DNA from: Labilibaculum sp041595635
GTDB taxonomy: Bacteria > Bacteroidota > Bacteroidia > Bacteroidales > Marinifilaceae
Direction of reading: 5' to 3'
NCBI RefSeq assembly: GCF_041595635.1
Contig: NZ_JBFHJW010000004.1
Location: 1 to 64,000 of the forward strand
Length of the DNA: 64,000 nt
Notes under the pieces: generated by a model
Database searches by the model: none
Seen by the model: only the letters and a program-made list of their open reading frames with translations
Told to the model about the DNA's origin: nothing
Shown: positions 17,741 through 26,353 of the stretch, piece by piece
Layout: every line of letters begins with the position of its first letter
Numbering within the stretch: the stretch's first letter is position 1
Program-made: the position numbers and the translations under genes

Positions 17741-18871
17741 TTAAGCGTTAATCATCATTGGCATCAACAACATCAACACGTCCTCGTCGGCATTTTCATT
17801 GTCGTAAGGAAGGAATATTCCTGCTCTTGTTGGATCAGACAGTTCCACCATCACATTCGAAGATGAGATGTTGGCTAAAATTTCCAATAAGAATACCGAT
17901 TTAAAACCGATTTCCAATTCCTGACCTTCGTACTGACATTGTAATCTTTCTCGTGCGGAAATCGAGAAATCGATATCCTGAGCAGAAACAACCAATTCAT
18001 TTGATTTCAATTCAAATTTAATAAGGTTACTTGCTGGATTTGAAAATACCGATACTCTCTTCAGTGTATTGTATAGTTCAATCCGATCGATGGTTAATTT
18101 ATTTGGATTGGTTTTAGGAATTACTGAATTATAACTTGGGTAATTTCCCTCTACCAAACGACAAATAAGCTTGTAATTTGAAAGAGTAAAAAATGCATTT
18201 TTCTCATCAAATTCGACCTGAACAGGATTTGTTTCCTTAGGAAGAATATTTCGCAACAAAGAAGCTGGCTTCTTAGGCAAAATAAAAGAAGATGCTAATT
18301 CGGATCTTCCATCTAGTCTTTTATAACGCACCAATTTATGAGCATCAGAAGCAACAAAAGTAAGGTCGTTTGTTCCCAACTCAACAAATATTCCATTCAT
18401 CACAGGACGAAGTTCATCATCAGCAGTTGCAAACAAGGTTTTATTGATACCTGTAAGCAACACCGAACTTTCTACCGAAATGCTAACTAAATTAGAATCT
18501 TGACGTTCTGGAAGCTTTGGGAAATCTTCACCATTTTGTCCCACAATACTAAAAATTCCATTTTGGGAAGTAATTTTTACTGCCAATGAAGACTTATCGA
18601 TATCAAAAGTAAGTGGTTGTTCTGGAAATTCTTTTAAAGTATCAGTCAGAATCTTAGCTGGAAAAGCAATAATCCCTTCACCTACTGAAGTCTCTAGTGG
18701 AACCGTAGTAATTAAGGTAGATTCTAAATCCGAAGCAGTAGCGACCAATTGATCATCCTTTAATTCAAACAAAAAGTTATCGAGAATAGGCAAGGTGTTC
18801 TTACTACTAATAACCCGACTAATTGCTTGTAAATGACTTAACAATTCTGTACTTGATACTACAAATTTCAT
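17741..18871 (-). CDS. dnaN: DNA polymerase III sliding clamp (beta subunit)
   Basis: A 376-residue protein with the three repeated clamp domains. It opens MKFVVSSTELLSHLQAISRV, contains NTLPILDNFLFEL and the domain-2 element FVASDAHKLVRYKR, and ends with the conserved LLMPMMINA tail that forms part of the hydrophobic peptide-binding cleft. The dimeric ring encircles DNA and tethers polymerases. An ATG two codons upstream (18877) is also possible; I chose 18871 because family members usually begin MKF. A -7 box lies about 100 bp upstream and a strong terminator 28 bp downstream. Confidence 0.97.
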   Translation of the reverse strand: MKFVVSSTELLSHLQAISRVISSKNTLPILDNFLFELKDDQLVATASDLESTLITTVPLETSVGEGIIAFPAKILTDTLKEFPEQPLTFDIDKSSLAVKITSQNGIFSIVGQNGEDFPKLPERQDSNLVSISVESSVLLTGINKTLFATADDELRPVMNGIFVELGTNDLTFVASDAHKLVRYKRLDGRSELASSFILPKKPASLLRNILPKETNPVQVEFDEKNAFFTLSNYKLICRLVEGNYPSYNSVIPKTNPNKLTIDRIELYNTLKRVSVFSNPASNLIKFELKSNELVVSAQDIDFSISARERLQCQYEGQELEIGFKSVFLLEILANISSSNVMVELSDPTRAGIFLPYDNENADEDVLMLLMPMMINA

Positions 18872-18971
18872 TTGCATAATATTTAAAAATTAACCGAAAA
18901 TTCAAAATTTACGCCTCCATCCTAATAAAAAATCAATTAGAAAGAGCGTCAAATAATAAGTGGTGAATATA

Positions 18972-18979
18972 CAAATTTA
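18972..18979 (-). promoter_or_regulatory. candidate -7 box of dnaN
   Basis: Minus-strand TAAATTTG matches TAnnTTTG, about 100 bp before the dnaN start. The best TTG is about 25 bp further, slightly too far. Confidence 0.4.
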
Positions 18980-19169
18980 TTAAGGAAACATGATCATATA
19001 AGTTCAAAAAACAGAGCTAAACCCGGTAAACGAACTCGGTATACAACTAGATAACTGTTATTTACCTTTAAAACTCATTCTAACACCACTGTGAAAATCA
19101 TAAAAATAAAAATCGACAAAGGATTCTTTCCTTGGAAACTTTACTTTTAGGGAGGCAAAAATAGTATTT

Positions 19170-20882
19170 CTAAGCAATATTCTTCTGTTTCGATCCTGCA
19201 AATTTTCGTTTCCTAAAATAGAATCGAGCTACGGCAAAAAGCAGAAGGAGTAGCAAAGGAAGTAAGACATTCACTAACTGCCAAAACAATCGCTCCGATT
19301 GAATTTTAGTTTTGTTCAGCAAACGCAATTTCACCTCACGCGATCGCAATTGCATCCACCCTGTATCATCGCAGAGATAATCGACACAATTAAGCAGAAA
19401 GCTTCTATTTCCATAGGTGTTTTTAGTGTATCTATCGTAACCCAAAGCTTCTATTTGACGATTGCTCCCCACTCCTCTCACTCTATTCTTAATAATATCA
19501 CCATCGGAAATTACAATCATTTTAGTGGCTACACTTTCCGATTTAAACTTCTCCCTATTCATTCCTTTCCAAATACGATTCTGAAATACTGAAGGAAAAA
19601 CACCTTCGAGAAGAACGGCTATATTTTGCGAGCCTGCAGGAAAATCTGCAGCACTCATCTTTTTATTCACAATATTGAGACTAATTAATGCTGGAACTTT
19701 TTCGAGTCTTGAATAGTCAGAGCTTGCCAGTAAAACCTGTTTTGTAATCTGCTTACTATTTCCAACAAAATCGATAGAATTTGCAAATTCTGCTTTTACT
19801 ACATTTAGTTTTCGAGTAATGGGATGCGAATCGGGAGCAGTTAGCAAGGGAGAATAATACCAGGGTGCAGGAGTAAATTTTGCTGGCTGGCCTGGCAATG
19901 CGGTTTGAACAGGAATCAACTGACTCTGAACATCCATCACCAAATCGGGATTAATTCTCACCCCATATTTAAACAGCTGATCTTCCATATTTAAAGGCTG
20001 AAAAAATGCCATAGTATTTTCCTTTGTTGTTAAGCTATCCATAGAGGCAATTACTTCGTCGACCAAGCACAACAACTTGCCACCATTCATCACATACTGA
20101 TCTATATTGTATTTATCCTGTTCAGAGAACTCCTCACGAGGCTGAGCAATCACCAATGCAGAAAAGTTTGATTTTCCATCTGCTAAATCATGAGCTTTTA
20201 TTCTTCTCACCTCATATCTCTGCAAAAGAGAAGCAGTAAAATCAGCAACTTGGTATTCATTTAATTCACCATGTCCAGTTAAGAAAGCAATTTCTTTGGG
20301 TTTTGTCTTTTGAAGCACCCGAATGGCCGAAGTTAACTCAAACTCTAGCTCTTCAATGGAATGATTCAGATTCTCATCGGAAGACAAATCGGCTACACTT
20401 TTCAACAGATTTACACTTGTCTCCTTCTCTTTATCATGAACAATAATTCCGGGAACAATCAATCTTTGATTCAAACTTCCATCAGTTGTTTTCTCCTGCA
20501 AATTAATAGGATTTAAACCACGATTAATCAGCTGATCGAAAAATTCCTGTCGCTTTTTCGGGTTTATAATATCTCCAGGACTTAGTAAGGAATAGGATAT
20601 TCTAACATTAGAATAGGAAGCCATCTCATCGATCATTTCGAGAGAAGCCTTTTGCAATTTGATAAATCCGTAAGGCAAATCTCCCGAAAGATAAACTTCG
20701 AAATACAAATCCTTATTCAGATTTGCTACCAGCTCCTTGGTGTTATCTGATAAGGAATAACGTTTTTCGGACGTTAAATCCCAACGAAAAAAATACACTT
20801 GTAAAAGTTGAATTACAATTACCAAAGCCAGCAAAGAAATGAGTAATTGAAAAAGGTCTTTTAATTTTCTATTTTGTATCAT
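19170..20882 (-). CDS. gldG: gliding motility ABC transporter auxiliary protein GldG
   Basis: A 570-residue protein. It starts at ATG 20882 (MIQNRKLKDLFQLLISLLA), with one membrane helix near residues 12-32, a large extracytoplasmic domain with SLSDNTKELVANLNKDLYFE (about 45-65) and FLTGHGELNEYQVADF, and a second helix near the C-terminus (LFWQLVNVLLPLLLLLLF). This layout is that of GldG, which with GldF and the ATPase GldA forms an ABC transporter linked to gliding in Flavobacterium; many non-gliding Bacteroidota also carry it. gldF ends 13 bp upstream, so they form one operon. gldA is not adjacent, as is usual. An earlier in-frame start at 20948 would run into gldF and is unlikely. Confidence 0.9.
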   Translation of the reverse strand: MIQNRKLKDLFQLLISLLALVIVIQLLQVYFFRWDLTSEKRYSLSDNTKELVANLNKDLYFEVYLSGDLPYGFIKLQKASLEMIDEMASYSNVRISYSLLSPGDIINPKKRQEFFDQLINRGLNPINLQEKTTDGSLNQRLIVPGIIVHDKEKETSVNLLKSVADLSSDENLNHSIEELEFELTSAIRVLQKTKPKEIAFLTGHGELNEYQVADFTASLLQRYEVRRIKAHDLADGKSNFSALVIAQPREEFSEQDKYNIDQYVMNGGKLLCLVDEVIASMDSLTTKENTMAFFQPLNMEDQLFKYGVRINPDLVMDVQSQLIPVQTALPGQPAKFTPAPWYYSPLLTAPDSHPITRKLNVVKAEFANSIDFVGNSKQITKQVLLASSDYSRLEKVPALISLNIVNKKMSAADFPAGSQNIAVLLEGVFPSVFQNRIWKGMNREKFKSESVATKMIVISDGDIIKNRVRGVGSNRQIEALGYDRYTKNTYGNRSFLLNCVDYLCDDTGWMQLRSREVKLRLLNKTKIQSERLFWQLVNVLLPLLLLLLFAVARFYFRKRKFAGSKQKNIA

Positions 20883-20895
20883 AAAATTCACACAA

Positions 20896-21627
20896 TTACC
20901 ATTTACGACTTTTAAGAACTGTTTTTGTAAGCAAAAGAAAAGCCACAATAATTCCTATAAAATAAAGAAGATCTCGCGAATCAACTATTCCTCTTGAAAT
21001 GGATCGGTAGTGCTCATTAATACCCATGGAAATAAAAAAGCCATTCAGCGATTCCGAGCTACCTATCTCGCCAAGATAATCGAAGCCAATGTAGAAAGAA
21101 AAGCACAGAATAAGAGCCAGTAAAAAGGCTACAATTTGATTACTCGTTAGGGAACTGGCAAATACTCCGATGGAAACATAAATTCCAGCCAAAAAGAAAA
21201 GACCAATAAAAGAACCCCAAAATGCTCCCGAATCGACACTACCAACAGGATTTCCCAAATAGTAAATAGAAAAAAAGTAGACCAAACAGAACAGCAAGGA
21301 AAATCCAACCACTACCAATCCTGCAAAATACTTGGCCAAAACAATTCCCATATCAGATATTGGGCGAGTGAGCAACAACTCGATGGTCCCCTGTTTTTTC
21401 TCTTCAGCAAATAAACGCATACAAACAGCCGGAATCAAGAATAAATAAATCCAGGGAGCCATTTCAAAAAGAACATCTAAATTAGCATAAGCGGTATCCA
21501 GAGGATTAGAATTCCCCGGAAACACCCATACAAATAAGCCCGTTGCAATTAAAAAAATGGAAAGAATTAAATATCCAGAAATAGAACTAAAAAAAGTACT
21601 GATTTCCTTACGAAGCAGTGAACGCAT
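20896..21627 (-). CDS. gldF: gliding motility ABC transporter permease GldF
   Basis: A 243-residue permease with six predicted membrane helices. It begins MRSLLRKEISTFFSSISGYL, contains the ABC-2 type coupling motif RLFAEEKKQGTIELLLTRP (about 67-85), and ends KTVLKSRKW. The family works with GldG (next gene, 13 bp downstream) and an ATPase encoded elsewhere. In gliding relatives it is needed for motility; its substrate is unknown. The start at 21627 fits the family and the hydrophobic helix directly after. Confidence 0.9.
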   Translation of the reverse strand: MRSLLRKEISTFFSSISGYLILSIFLIATGLFVWVFPGNSNPLDTAYANLDVLFEMAPWIYLFLIPAVCMRLFAEEKKQGTIELLLTRPISDMGIVLAKYFAGLVVVGFSLLFCLVYFFSIYYLGNPVGSVDSGAFWGSFIGLFFLAGIYVSIGVFASSLTSNQIVAFLLALILCFSFYIGFDYLGEIGSSESLNGFFISMGINEHYRSISRGIVDSRDLLYFIGIIVAFLLLTKTVLKSRKW

Positions 21628-21716
21628 AAATTTTGATTCTTGTAAATATTCTTATTGTACAAATTTGCAAAATTATTCCACTTGAAAAAACTCTTTGGGA
21701 AATCAATTTACTTACA

Positions 21717-21724
21717 TAAATTTG
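21717..21724 (+). promoter_or_regulatory. candidate -7 box for the PagL-like gene
   Basis: TAAATTTG matches TAnnTTTG on the plus strand, 94 bp before ATG 21819. It lies in the divergent region with gldF. Confidence 0.4.
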
Positions 21725-21818
21725 AACGTTTAAAATTACATTTCTATCAAACCGCATAAATTTCTTCGAGTTATTCGTTCTAATTTCTGAAGAAGTATCA
21801 TGAATTCACTAATTTAGA

Positions 21819-22928
21819 ATGAAAAAACCGTTCCTTGCTTTTATATTCTTTTTGATTTGCACCCAGTTAATTGCCCAAGAACAAACTAGTAAAAACAGAA
21901 TTACTACAAGCTTTCGTTATCACTATGGATTTATTTTGCCTCATCACACATCCATTAGTTATTTGGTAAATGAGCGAATTTCGGCTATTGAATTGAATGT
22001 TGGCATAATTCCTTCCTCTAAAAAAAATTGGGCTCAATTGTACAAACAGCCAGAAATTGGCCTTGGCTTTTATCGTGGGAGCTTGGGAAACGACGAGGTT
22101 TTTGGCAATGTAAATGCAATATTTCCTTACATCAGCTTTCCCATTCTTAGCAATAAAAAATGGGCATTCGATACGCAATTGGGCTTGGGATTAGCCTACA
22201 CAAAAAAACATTTTGATGCGGTAGATAATTATGCAAATATTGCCATCGGAACAAAATTCAATGCTTTTTTTAAACTACTTGCAAATGCGCGATATACACT
22301 TTCTTCCCATTGGAACATTCAGGGAGGAATTGGTTTTAATCATATTTCCAATGGAGCCACTAGCCTTCCGAATAAAGGATTAAATATGGTCACCAGTAAT
22401 CTGGGAATTAATTACCGATTAAAAAATCAGAAAATAAAAAATAGAACCCCTAAGTTAAAAAAGAATCGATTGCCGAACAACATTCTTTTTGTATGGAACC
22501 ACGGCTTAAAACAAGCTTCTGAAAATGATGCTCACAAATATTATAGTTCAAGTTTATCAGGAGCTTATTCCATTGGAATCAATCAAAAACAAAAAGTAGG
22601 CTTTGGTATCGACTTTTTTTACGACTGTGCTGCAAACCGAGGCAAATGGGATTATTCACCAGAAACTGGTTTTAGCGACCGATTCAGTCAGGCTGTATTT
22701 CTTTCTCATGATCTTGTAATTTCGAATCTAAGCATTATTGCCAACATTGGCGTTTACACTTACTACAAAACCGAACCTGAAAAGCCAATATATACTCGAA
22801 TTGGGCTTCGTTATCAATTCAATAAGCATATTGTCGGAAATTTAAGTTTAAAAACTCATCTTGGCAAGGCTGATTTTATTGAATGGGGAATTGGTTATCA
22901 AATCACAAAAAAGAAACATGACAAATAA
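21819..22928 (+). CDS. acyloxyacyl hydrolase / PagL-like lipid A 3-O-deacylase
   Basis: A 369-residue outer-membrane beta-barrel protein with a signal peptide ending LIAQ (about residue 20). The core (about 130-210) shows the PagL signature GIGFNHISNGATSLPNKGLN, where the histidine and serine of HISNG are the catalytic residues, plus alternating aromatic strands. PagL-family enzymes remove an acyl chain from lipid A and change how the outer membrane is sensed or how permeable it is. The protein is about twice the size of the minimal PagL barrel, and the extra C-terminal part (about 210-369) again looks like a set of beta-strands. It overlaps the next gene by 11 bp, so they are coupled. lpxB and an MsbA-like gene lie in the same window. 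Confidence 0.85.
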   Translation: MKKPFLAFIFFLICTQLIAQEQTSKNRITTSFRYHYGFILPHHTSISYLVNERISAIELNVGIIPSSKKNWAQLYKQPEIGLGFYRGSLGNDEVFGNVNAIFPYISFPILSNKKWAFDTQLGLGLAYTKKHFDAVDNYANIAIGTKFNAFFKLLANARYTLSSHWNIQGGIGFNHISNGATSLPNKGLNMVTSNLGINYRLKNQKIKNRTPKLKKNRLPNNILFVWNHGLKQASENDAHKYYSSSLSGAYSIGINQKQKVGFGIDFFYDCAANRGKWDYSPETGFSDRFSQAVFLSHDLVISNLSIIANIGVYTYYKTEPEKPIYTRIGLRYQFNKHIVGNLSLKTHLGKADFIEWGIGYQITKKKHDK

Positions 22929-23661
22929 ATTTCTACTAGCAATTGTACTGTTTTTAGGTTTCACTTCCTGTGAATCTCTAAATCCGTTTGAGGATGAAGG
23001 AGAATACACAGAACAAAAAGTTGACCTAAGTGGTGTTACGAGCATTCAGAATGATAACACCTTTGAAATAACATTGATTGAAGATGATGAAGAATACCTT
23101 TTATTAAAAGGAGGTGAAAATAAATTGGCAAAAGTATCGATTGAAATAGATGATAATCAAGCAGTAATAGATCACTCTCAAGACAATAATATCACCAATT
23201 TAGATTTAATTGAAGCTGAATTTCACCTCAAAAACCTTCAAACTATAAGTGTAAATGCACCTGCCGATTTTACTAGCAATGAAGAACTAAGCGGAAACAG
23301 GCTGAATATTAACATTACCTCACTTAGTGAATTGGTAGAGATGAATTTGAACCTACAATACGACAGTCTATACTTTCATGCCTATGGAAGTACAGCAGGA
23401 GGCTATGAATTTTCAGGCAGCTGCCCTACTGCCAGCTACGTTTTAAATGGAATCATTAATATTAAAGCCTCCACTTTGGAAAGTAATCAGGTAATCTTAG
23501 CTCAAAATGGAACTGGAGAAGTTCATGTTTGGGCAAACACTCTATTAATTGCAAACATATACAGCAGCGGCGATATTTACTACACAGGAAACCCTGAAAT
23601 TGTAATCAACAGAATACAAATTAACAACCAAAGTCCAACGGCTGATGTGTTGCAGGAATAG
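22918..23661 (+). CDS. DUF2807 lipoprotein (head GIN domain)
   Basis: A 247-residue lipoprotein. It starts at ATG 22918 (MTNKFLLAIVLFLGFTSCES), so C18 is the lipidation cysteine in the FTSC lipobox. The rest is a right-handed beta-rich repeat protein with VTSIQNDNTFEITLIEDDEE and later LQTISVNAPADFTSNEEL, typical of DUF2807 proteins that are common in Bacteroidota and sit on the cell surface. Function is unknown. The start overlaps the end of the PagL-like gene by 11 bp, which suggests translational coupling; the longer frame from TTG 22861 lies entirely within that gene and lacks a signal. It converges on lpxB with no clear terminator between. Confidence 0.85.
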   Translation: MTNKFLLAIVLFLGFTSCESLNPFEDEGEYTEQKVDLSGVTSIQNDNTFEITLIEDDEEYLLLKGGENKLAKVSIEIDDNQAVIDHSQDNNITNLDLIEAEFHLKNLQTISVNAPADFTSNEELSGNRLNINITSLSELVEMNLNLQYDSLYFHAYGSTAGGYEFSGSCPTASYVLNGIINIKASTLESNQVILAQNGTGEVHVWANTLLIANIYSSGDIYYTGNPEIVINRIQINNQSPTADVLQE

Positions 23662-23681
23662 TGAAAATTTCAATGCAAAGC

Positions 23682-24809
23682 CTATCTCTGCAAATCTTCA
23701 TAAATCATCTTTGCAAAACGAGCCGAAGCTCCTGCTCCACCTAATTTTTCATGAAGTAATTGATAGTTGTAAAGCATTTCACTTCGATACTCTTTATCGA
23801 AAAGAATTCGATTGAGTTCCTCACTAATCATTTCCCGATTGCATGTCTGCTGTATCAGCTCCTTTACAATCAACTTATCCATTACTAAGTTTACTAAGGA
23901 AATGTATTTCACTTTCAGAAGTCGTTTCCCAATGGCAAACAGTAATCTTCCTCCTCCGGTGAGGTAACAAACCACTTGCGGAATGCGCAACAAAGCCGTT
24001 TCAAGAGTGGCCGTTCCCGAGGTAACAACAGCAGCATCTGCCTGTTGCAACAAATCATAAGTTTGTCCATACACAAACTCCACTTTCAACTCTCCCACTA
24101 CCGAAGCATAAAATTCCTGCGTGATCGAAGGAGCTGCAGCCACAACAAACTGATGCTCGGGAAATGAGTCGACACATTCGAGCATTACAGGCAGAACACG
24201 CTCAATTTCCTGCTTTCGAGATCCGGCAAGCAAAGCAACAATAGGCTTTTCGCTCAGCTTATTTCTTTTGATAAAATCAGGAAAGACTTCCTCTTTATTG
24301 AGTCGATTCTCAATGGCATCCAACAAAGGATTGCCACCAAAACTCACCTCGTAATTGTGTTTCTGATAAAATTCTGTCTCGAAAGGAAAAATAGTAAACA
24401 TTCGATCAACATAAGCTTTGATCTTTTTTACCCTACCTTCTTTCCAGGCCCAGATTTTTGGCGAAATATAGTAATGAACCCTAATCCCATGTTTCTTGGC
24501 AAACTTAGCCATGCGCAAATTAAAACCCGGATAATCCACAAGAATTAAAACATCAGGACGAAAATTCAAAACATCTTTTTCGCAAAGTGCAAAATTCGCT
24601 TTAATCTTACCTAAATTTTTTAACACAGTTAAAAACCCCATAAAAGCGGTTTCCCGATAATGTTTCACCATCTGTCCGCCTTGCGCTTGCATTAAATCTC
24701 CTCCCCAGAAACGAAAATCCGCTTCCGAATCCTGAACATTCAATTCCTTCATTAAATTAGAAGCATGAAGATCGCCAGACGCTTCTCCGGCTATGATGTA
24801 ATATTTCAT
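23682..24809 (-). CDS. lpxB: lipid-A-disaccharide synthase
   Basis: A 375-residue GT-B glycosyltransferase (GT19). It opens MKYYIIAGEASGDLHASNLM, contains the FVDYPGFN-type element LVDYPGFNLRMAKFAKK, YYISPKIWAWKEGRVKKIK and the nucleotide-binding VALLAGSRKQEIERVLP, and TSGTATLETALL near residue 285. It joins UDP-diacylglucosamine to lipid X to give the lipid A disaccharide at the inner membrane. It is the third gene of a reverse unit surE - membrane protein - lpxB, an arrangement common in Bacteroidota. Length is normal. Confidence 0.96.
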   Translation of the reverse strand: MKYYIIAGEASGDLHASNLMKELNVQDSEADFRFWGGDLMQAQGGQMVKHYRETAFMGFLTVLKNLGKIKANFALCEKDVLNFRPDVLILVDYPGFNLRMAKFAKKHGIRVHYYISPKIWAWKEGRVKKIKAYVDRMFTIFPFETEFYQKHNYEVSFGGNPLLDAIENRLNKEEVFPDFIKRNKLSEKPIVALLAGSRKQEIERVLPVMLECVDSFPEHQFVVAAAPSITQEFYASVVGELKVEFVYGQTYDLLQQADAAVVTSGTATLETALLRIPQVVCYLTGGGRLLFAIGKRLLKVKYISLVNLVMDKLIVKELIQQTCNREMISEELNRILFDKEYRSEMLYNYQLLHEKLGGAGASARFAKMIYEDLQR

Positions 24810-24866
24810 ATTTTGAGACTTAAGACTTGAAGTTTGAGACTTATGTATTAACTCGAACCTAATTAT

Positions 24867-25166
24867 TTACATTCCAAAACGAAAGACCATAATGACCAAA
24901 GAATACAAAATGGTTGCCAATAACACACCTCTTGCAGCTTTCAGTAAATCTGTTTTAATAAACAAAAAGAAAGAAATAATGTTTCCAAAATAGACGCCCA
25001 ATGCCAATACTTTGGTATATAACTTATGAACCAACAAGCTATCCAGAAAAGTCTCTAAACTCATTTCTGCCTGAAATTTTATGGCATACACTAAAAAAAT
25101 AGAAAGAAGCGGAACCAGCAAACCAATGATTAGGCCTAATGTTGTTGAATTAATCCTTGATTTCAT
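24867..25166 (-). CDS. small three-helix membrane protein between surE and lpxB
   Basis: A 99-residue hydrophobic protein beginning MKSRINSTTLGLIIGLLVPL with three to four membrane helices and almost no soluble part. It overlaps the end of surE by 17 bp and ends 57 bp before lpxB, so the three genes are co-transcribed and this one is probably coupled to surE translation. Proteins of this kind occur at this place in several Bacteroidota. I know no function; the place suggests lipid A or envelope work, but that is inference. Confidence 0.7.
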   Translation of the reverse strand: MKSRINSTTLGLIIGLLVPLLSIFLVYAIKFQAEMSLETFLDSLLVHKLYTKVLALGVYFGNIISFFLFIKTDLLKAARGVLLATILYSLVIMVFRFGM

Positions 25167-25932
25167 AATCCCACTTTTTTAAGCCCTCAAGCAAGGCATG
25201 TGCTGTCATATCAATTTGAGTAGGAACCACAGAAGCAAATCCATTATGAATGGCCCATTCGTCGGTTTCCTCAGCATTGGGTTCTGCATTCTTAAAATAT
25301 CCTGTTAACCAATAATAATCACCTCCAAAAGGATCTTGCCGATGATCAAACTCTTCCTTCCAACGGCCATCCGCCTGACGGCAAACACGTGTTCCTTTGA
25401 TCTCTCCATCGGGGAAATTCACATTCAGACAAACACCATCGGGCAAACCATTTTCTACTAAATTGGCAAATATTTTACGACCATATTTTATCGATTGAGT
25501 AAAATCAGCATCGGCAGCAAATGCATTTAGCGAATAGCCAACAGAAGGAATTCCATTTAAACAGCCCTCTATAGTAGCGCCCATAGTCCCTGAATAGTGA
25601 ACACTTACCGAAGTATTTGCTCCATGATTAATTCCAGAAACCAGAAAATCTGGTTTTCGTGGTAATATTTTATTCAAAGCAAGTTTCACACAATCAACCG
25701 GAGTTCCCTTACAACTATAAATATGAAGATTTTCGTCATCGCGAACCTTTTTAATTCGAATGGGCACCTCAACAGTAATGGAGTTCGATTTCCCCGAATT
25801 GGCACGATTGGGCGCAACAACATAAATATTTCCAAAATCTCTCACCATTCCAACTAAGGCTTTAATTCCTTTGGCATTTAAGCCATCGTCGTTGGTAACT
25901 AATATAATTGGTTTTTCTTTTACTTCGCTCAT
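25150..25932 (-). CDS. surE: 5'/3'-nucleotidase SurE
   Basis: A 260-residue SurE-family phosphatase. The N-terminal ILVTNDDGLNAKGIKALV gives the metal-binding aspartates, followed by APNRANSGKSNSITV with the conserved serine and asparagine residues, then CKGTPVDCVKLALN and the SGINHGANTSVSVHYSGTM block. It hydrolyses nucleoside monophosphates, and in some species polyphosphate, as part of stationary-phase metabolism. It is the first gene of the surE - membrane protein - lpxB unit. Length and motifs are complete. Confidence 0.95.
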   Translation of the reverse strand: MSEVKEKPIILVTNDDGLNAKGIKALVGMVRDFGNIYVVAPNRANSGKSNSITVEVPIRIKKVRDDENLHIYSCKGTPVDCVKLALNKILPRKPDFLVSGINHGANTSVSVHYSGTMGATIEGCLNGIPSVGYSLNAFAADADFTQSIKYGRKIFANLVENGLPDGVCLNVNFPDGEIKGTRVCRQADGRWKEEFDHRQDPFGGDYYWLTGYFKNAEPNAEETDEWAIHNGFASVVPTQIDMTAHALLEGLKKWDYEIKD

Positions 25933-26247
25933 GACTTTATTTTGATAATCCTACAAATATATTCGAATTCGCTTCAAAAATCAATTTCAAAGAACACTTA
26001 TTCAAAAAGTGTTTCAAAGAAAACGAAGTCCCCAATTTTTCCATAAAGAAAACAAAATGAAATTCTACACAGCATTCTGTTTTTCATCCCTTCGCCTATC
26101 GACACTTCCCCTAAAAAGAAGAATAAACAGCGAGCCTGAACAGCACCAAGATAAGTAAAGATGAAAGGTATTCAACCAAGAAGAACACAAAGGAATCCGC
26201 TATGAATACAAAGAATTTCTCGTACTTATTTAAAGCACATTACTTAC
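25933..26247. other. divergent non-coding region between surE and pheT
   Basis: No open frame of use. A small hairpin AACACTT/AAGTGTT lies at 25993-26013 and may belong to the surE promoter region. The pheT promoter follows at 26248. Confidence 0.5.
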
Positions 26248-26278
26248 TTGGTACTTGGAGGTAAAATTTCTACTTTTG
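26248..26278 (+). promoter_or_regulatory. Bacteroidota-type promoter of pheT
   Basis: TTG (26248-26250), 20 bp, TACTTTTG (26271-26278). This is one of the best consensus matches in the window and predicts a start near 26284, giving a leader of about 70 nt. Confidence 0.72.
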
Positions 26279-26289
26279 TAAGCTTGAAG

Positions 26290-26317
26290 AAAAGGAGCAA
26301 AACTCTCGCTCTTTTTT
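26290..26317 (+). promoter_or_regulatory. terminator-like hairpin in the pheT leader
   Basis: AAAAGGAGC (26290-26298) pairs with GCTCTTTTTT (26308-26317), with four strong pairs and an adjoining A/U extension, followed by the T-run. It lies between the pheT promoter and its start codon, so it may be an attenuator. The stem is short, so it may also be chance. Confidence 0.4.
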
Positions 26318-26353
26318 CTAAAATTGAAAACGATCAGATAAAATACACATACA

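Noticed and set aside
20883..20948. Longer gldG starting at 20948
   Set aside because: It would overlap gldF and adds residues not found in the family; ATG 20882 gives the normal N-terminal membrane helix.
22861..22917. Upstream extension of the DUF2807 lipoprotein from TTG 22861
   Set aside because: It would put 19 residues before the clear signal peptide and lies inside the PagL-like gene.
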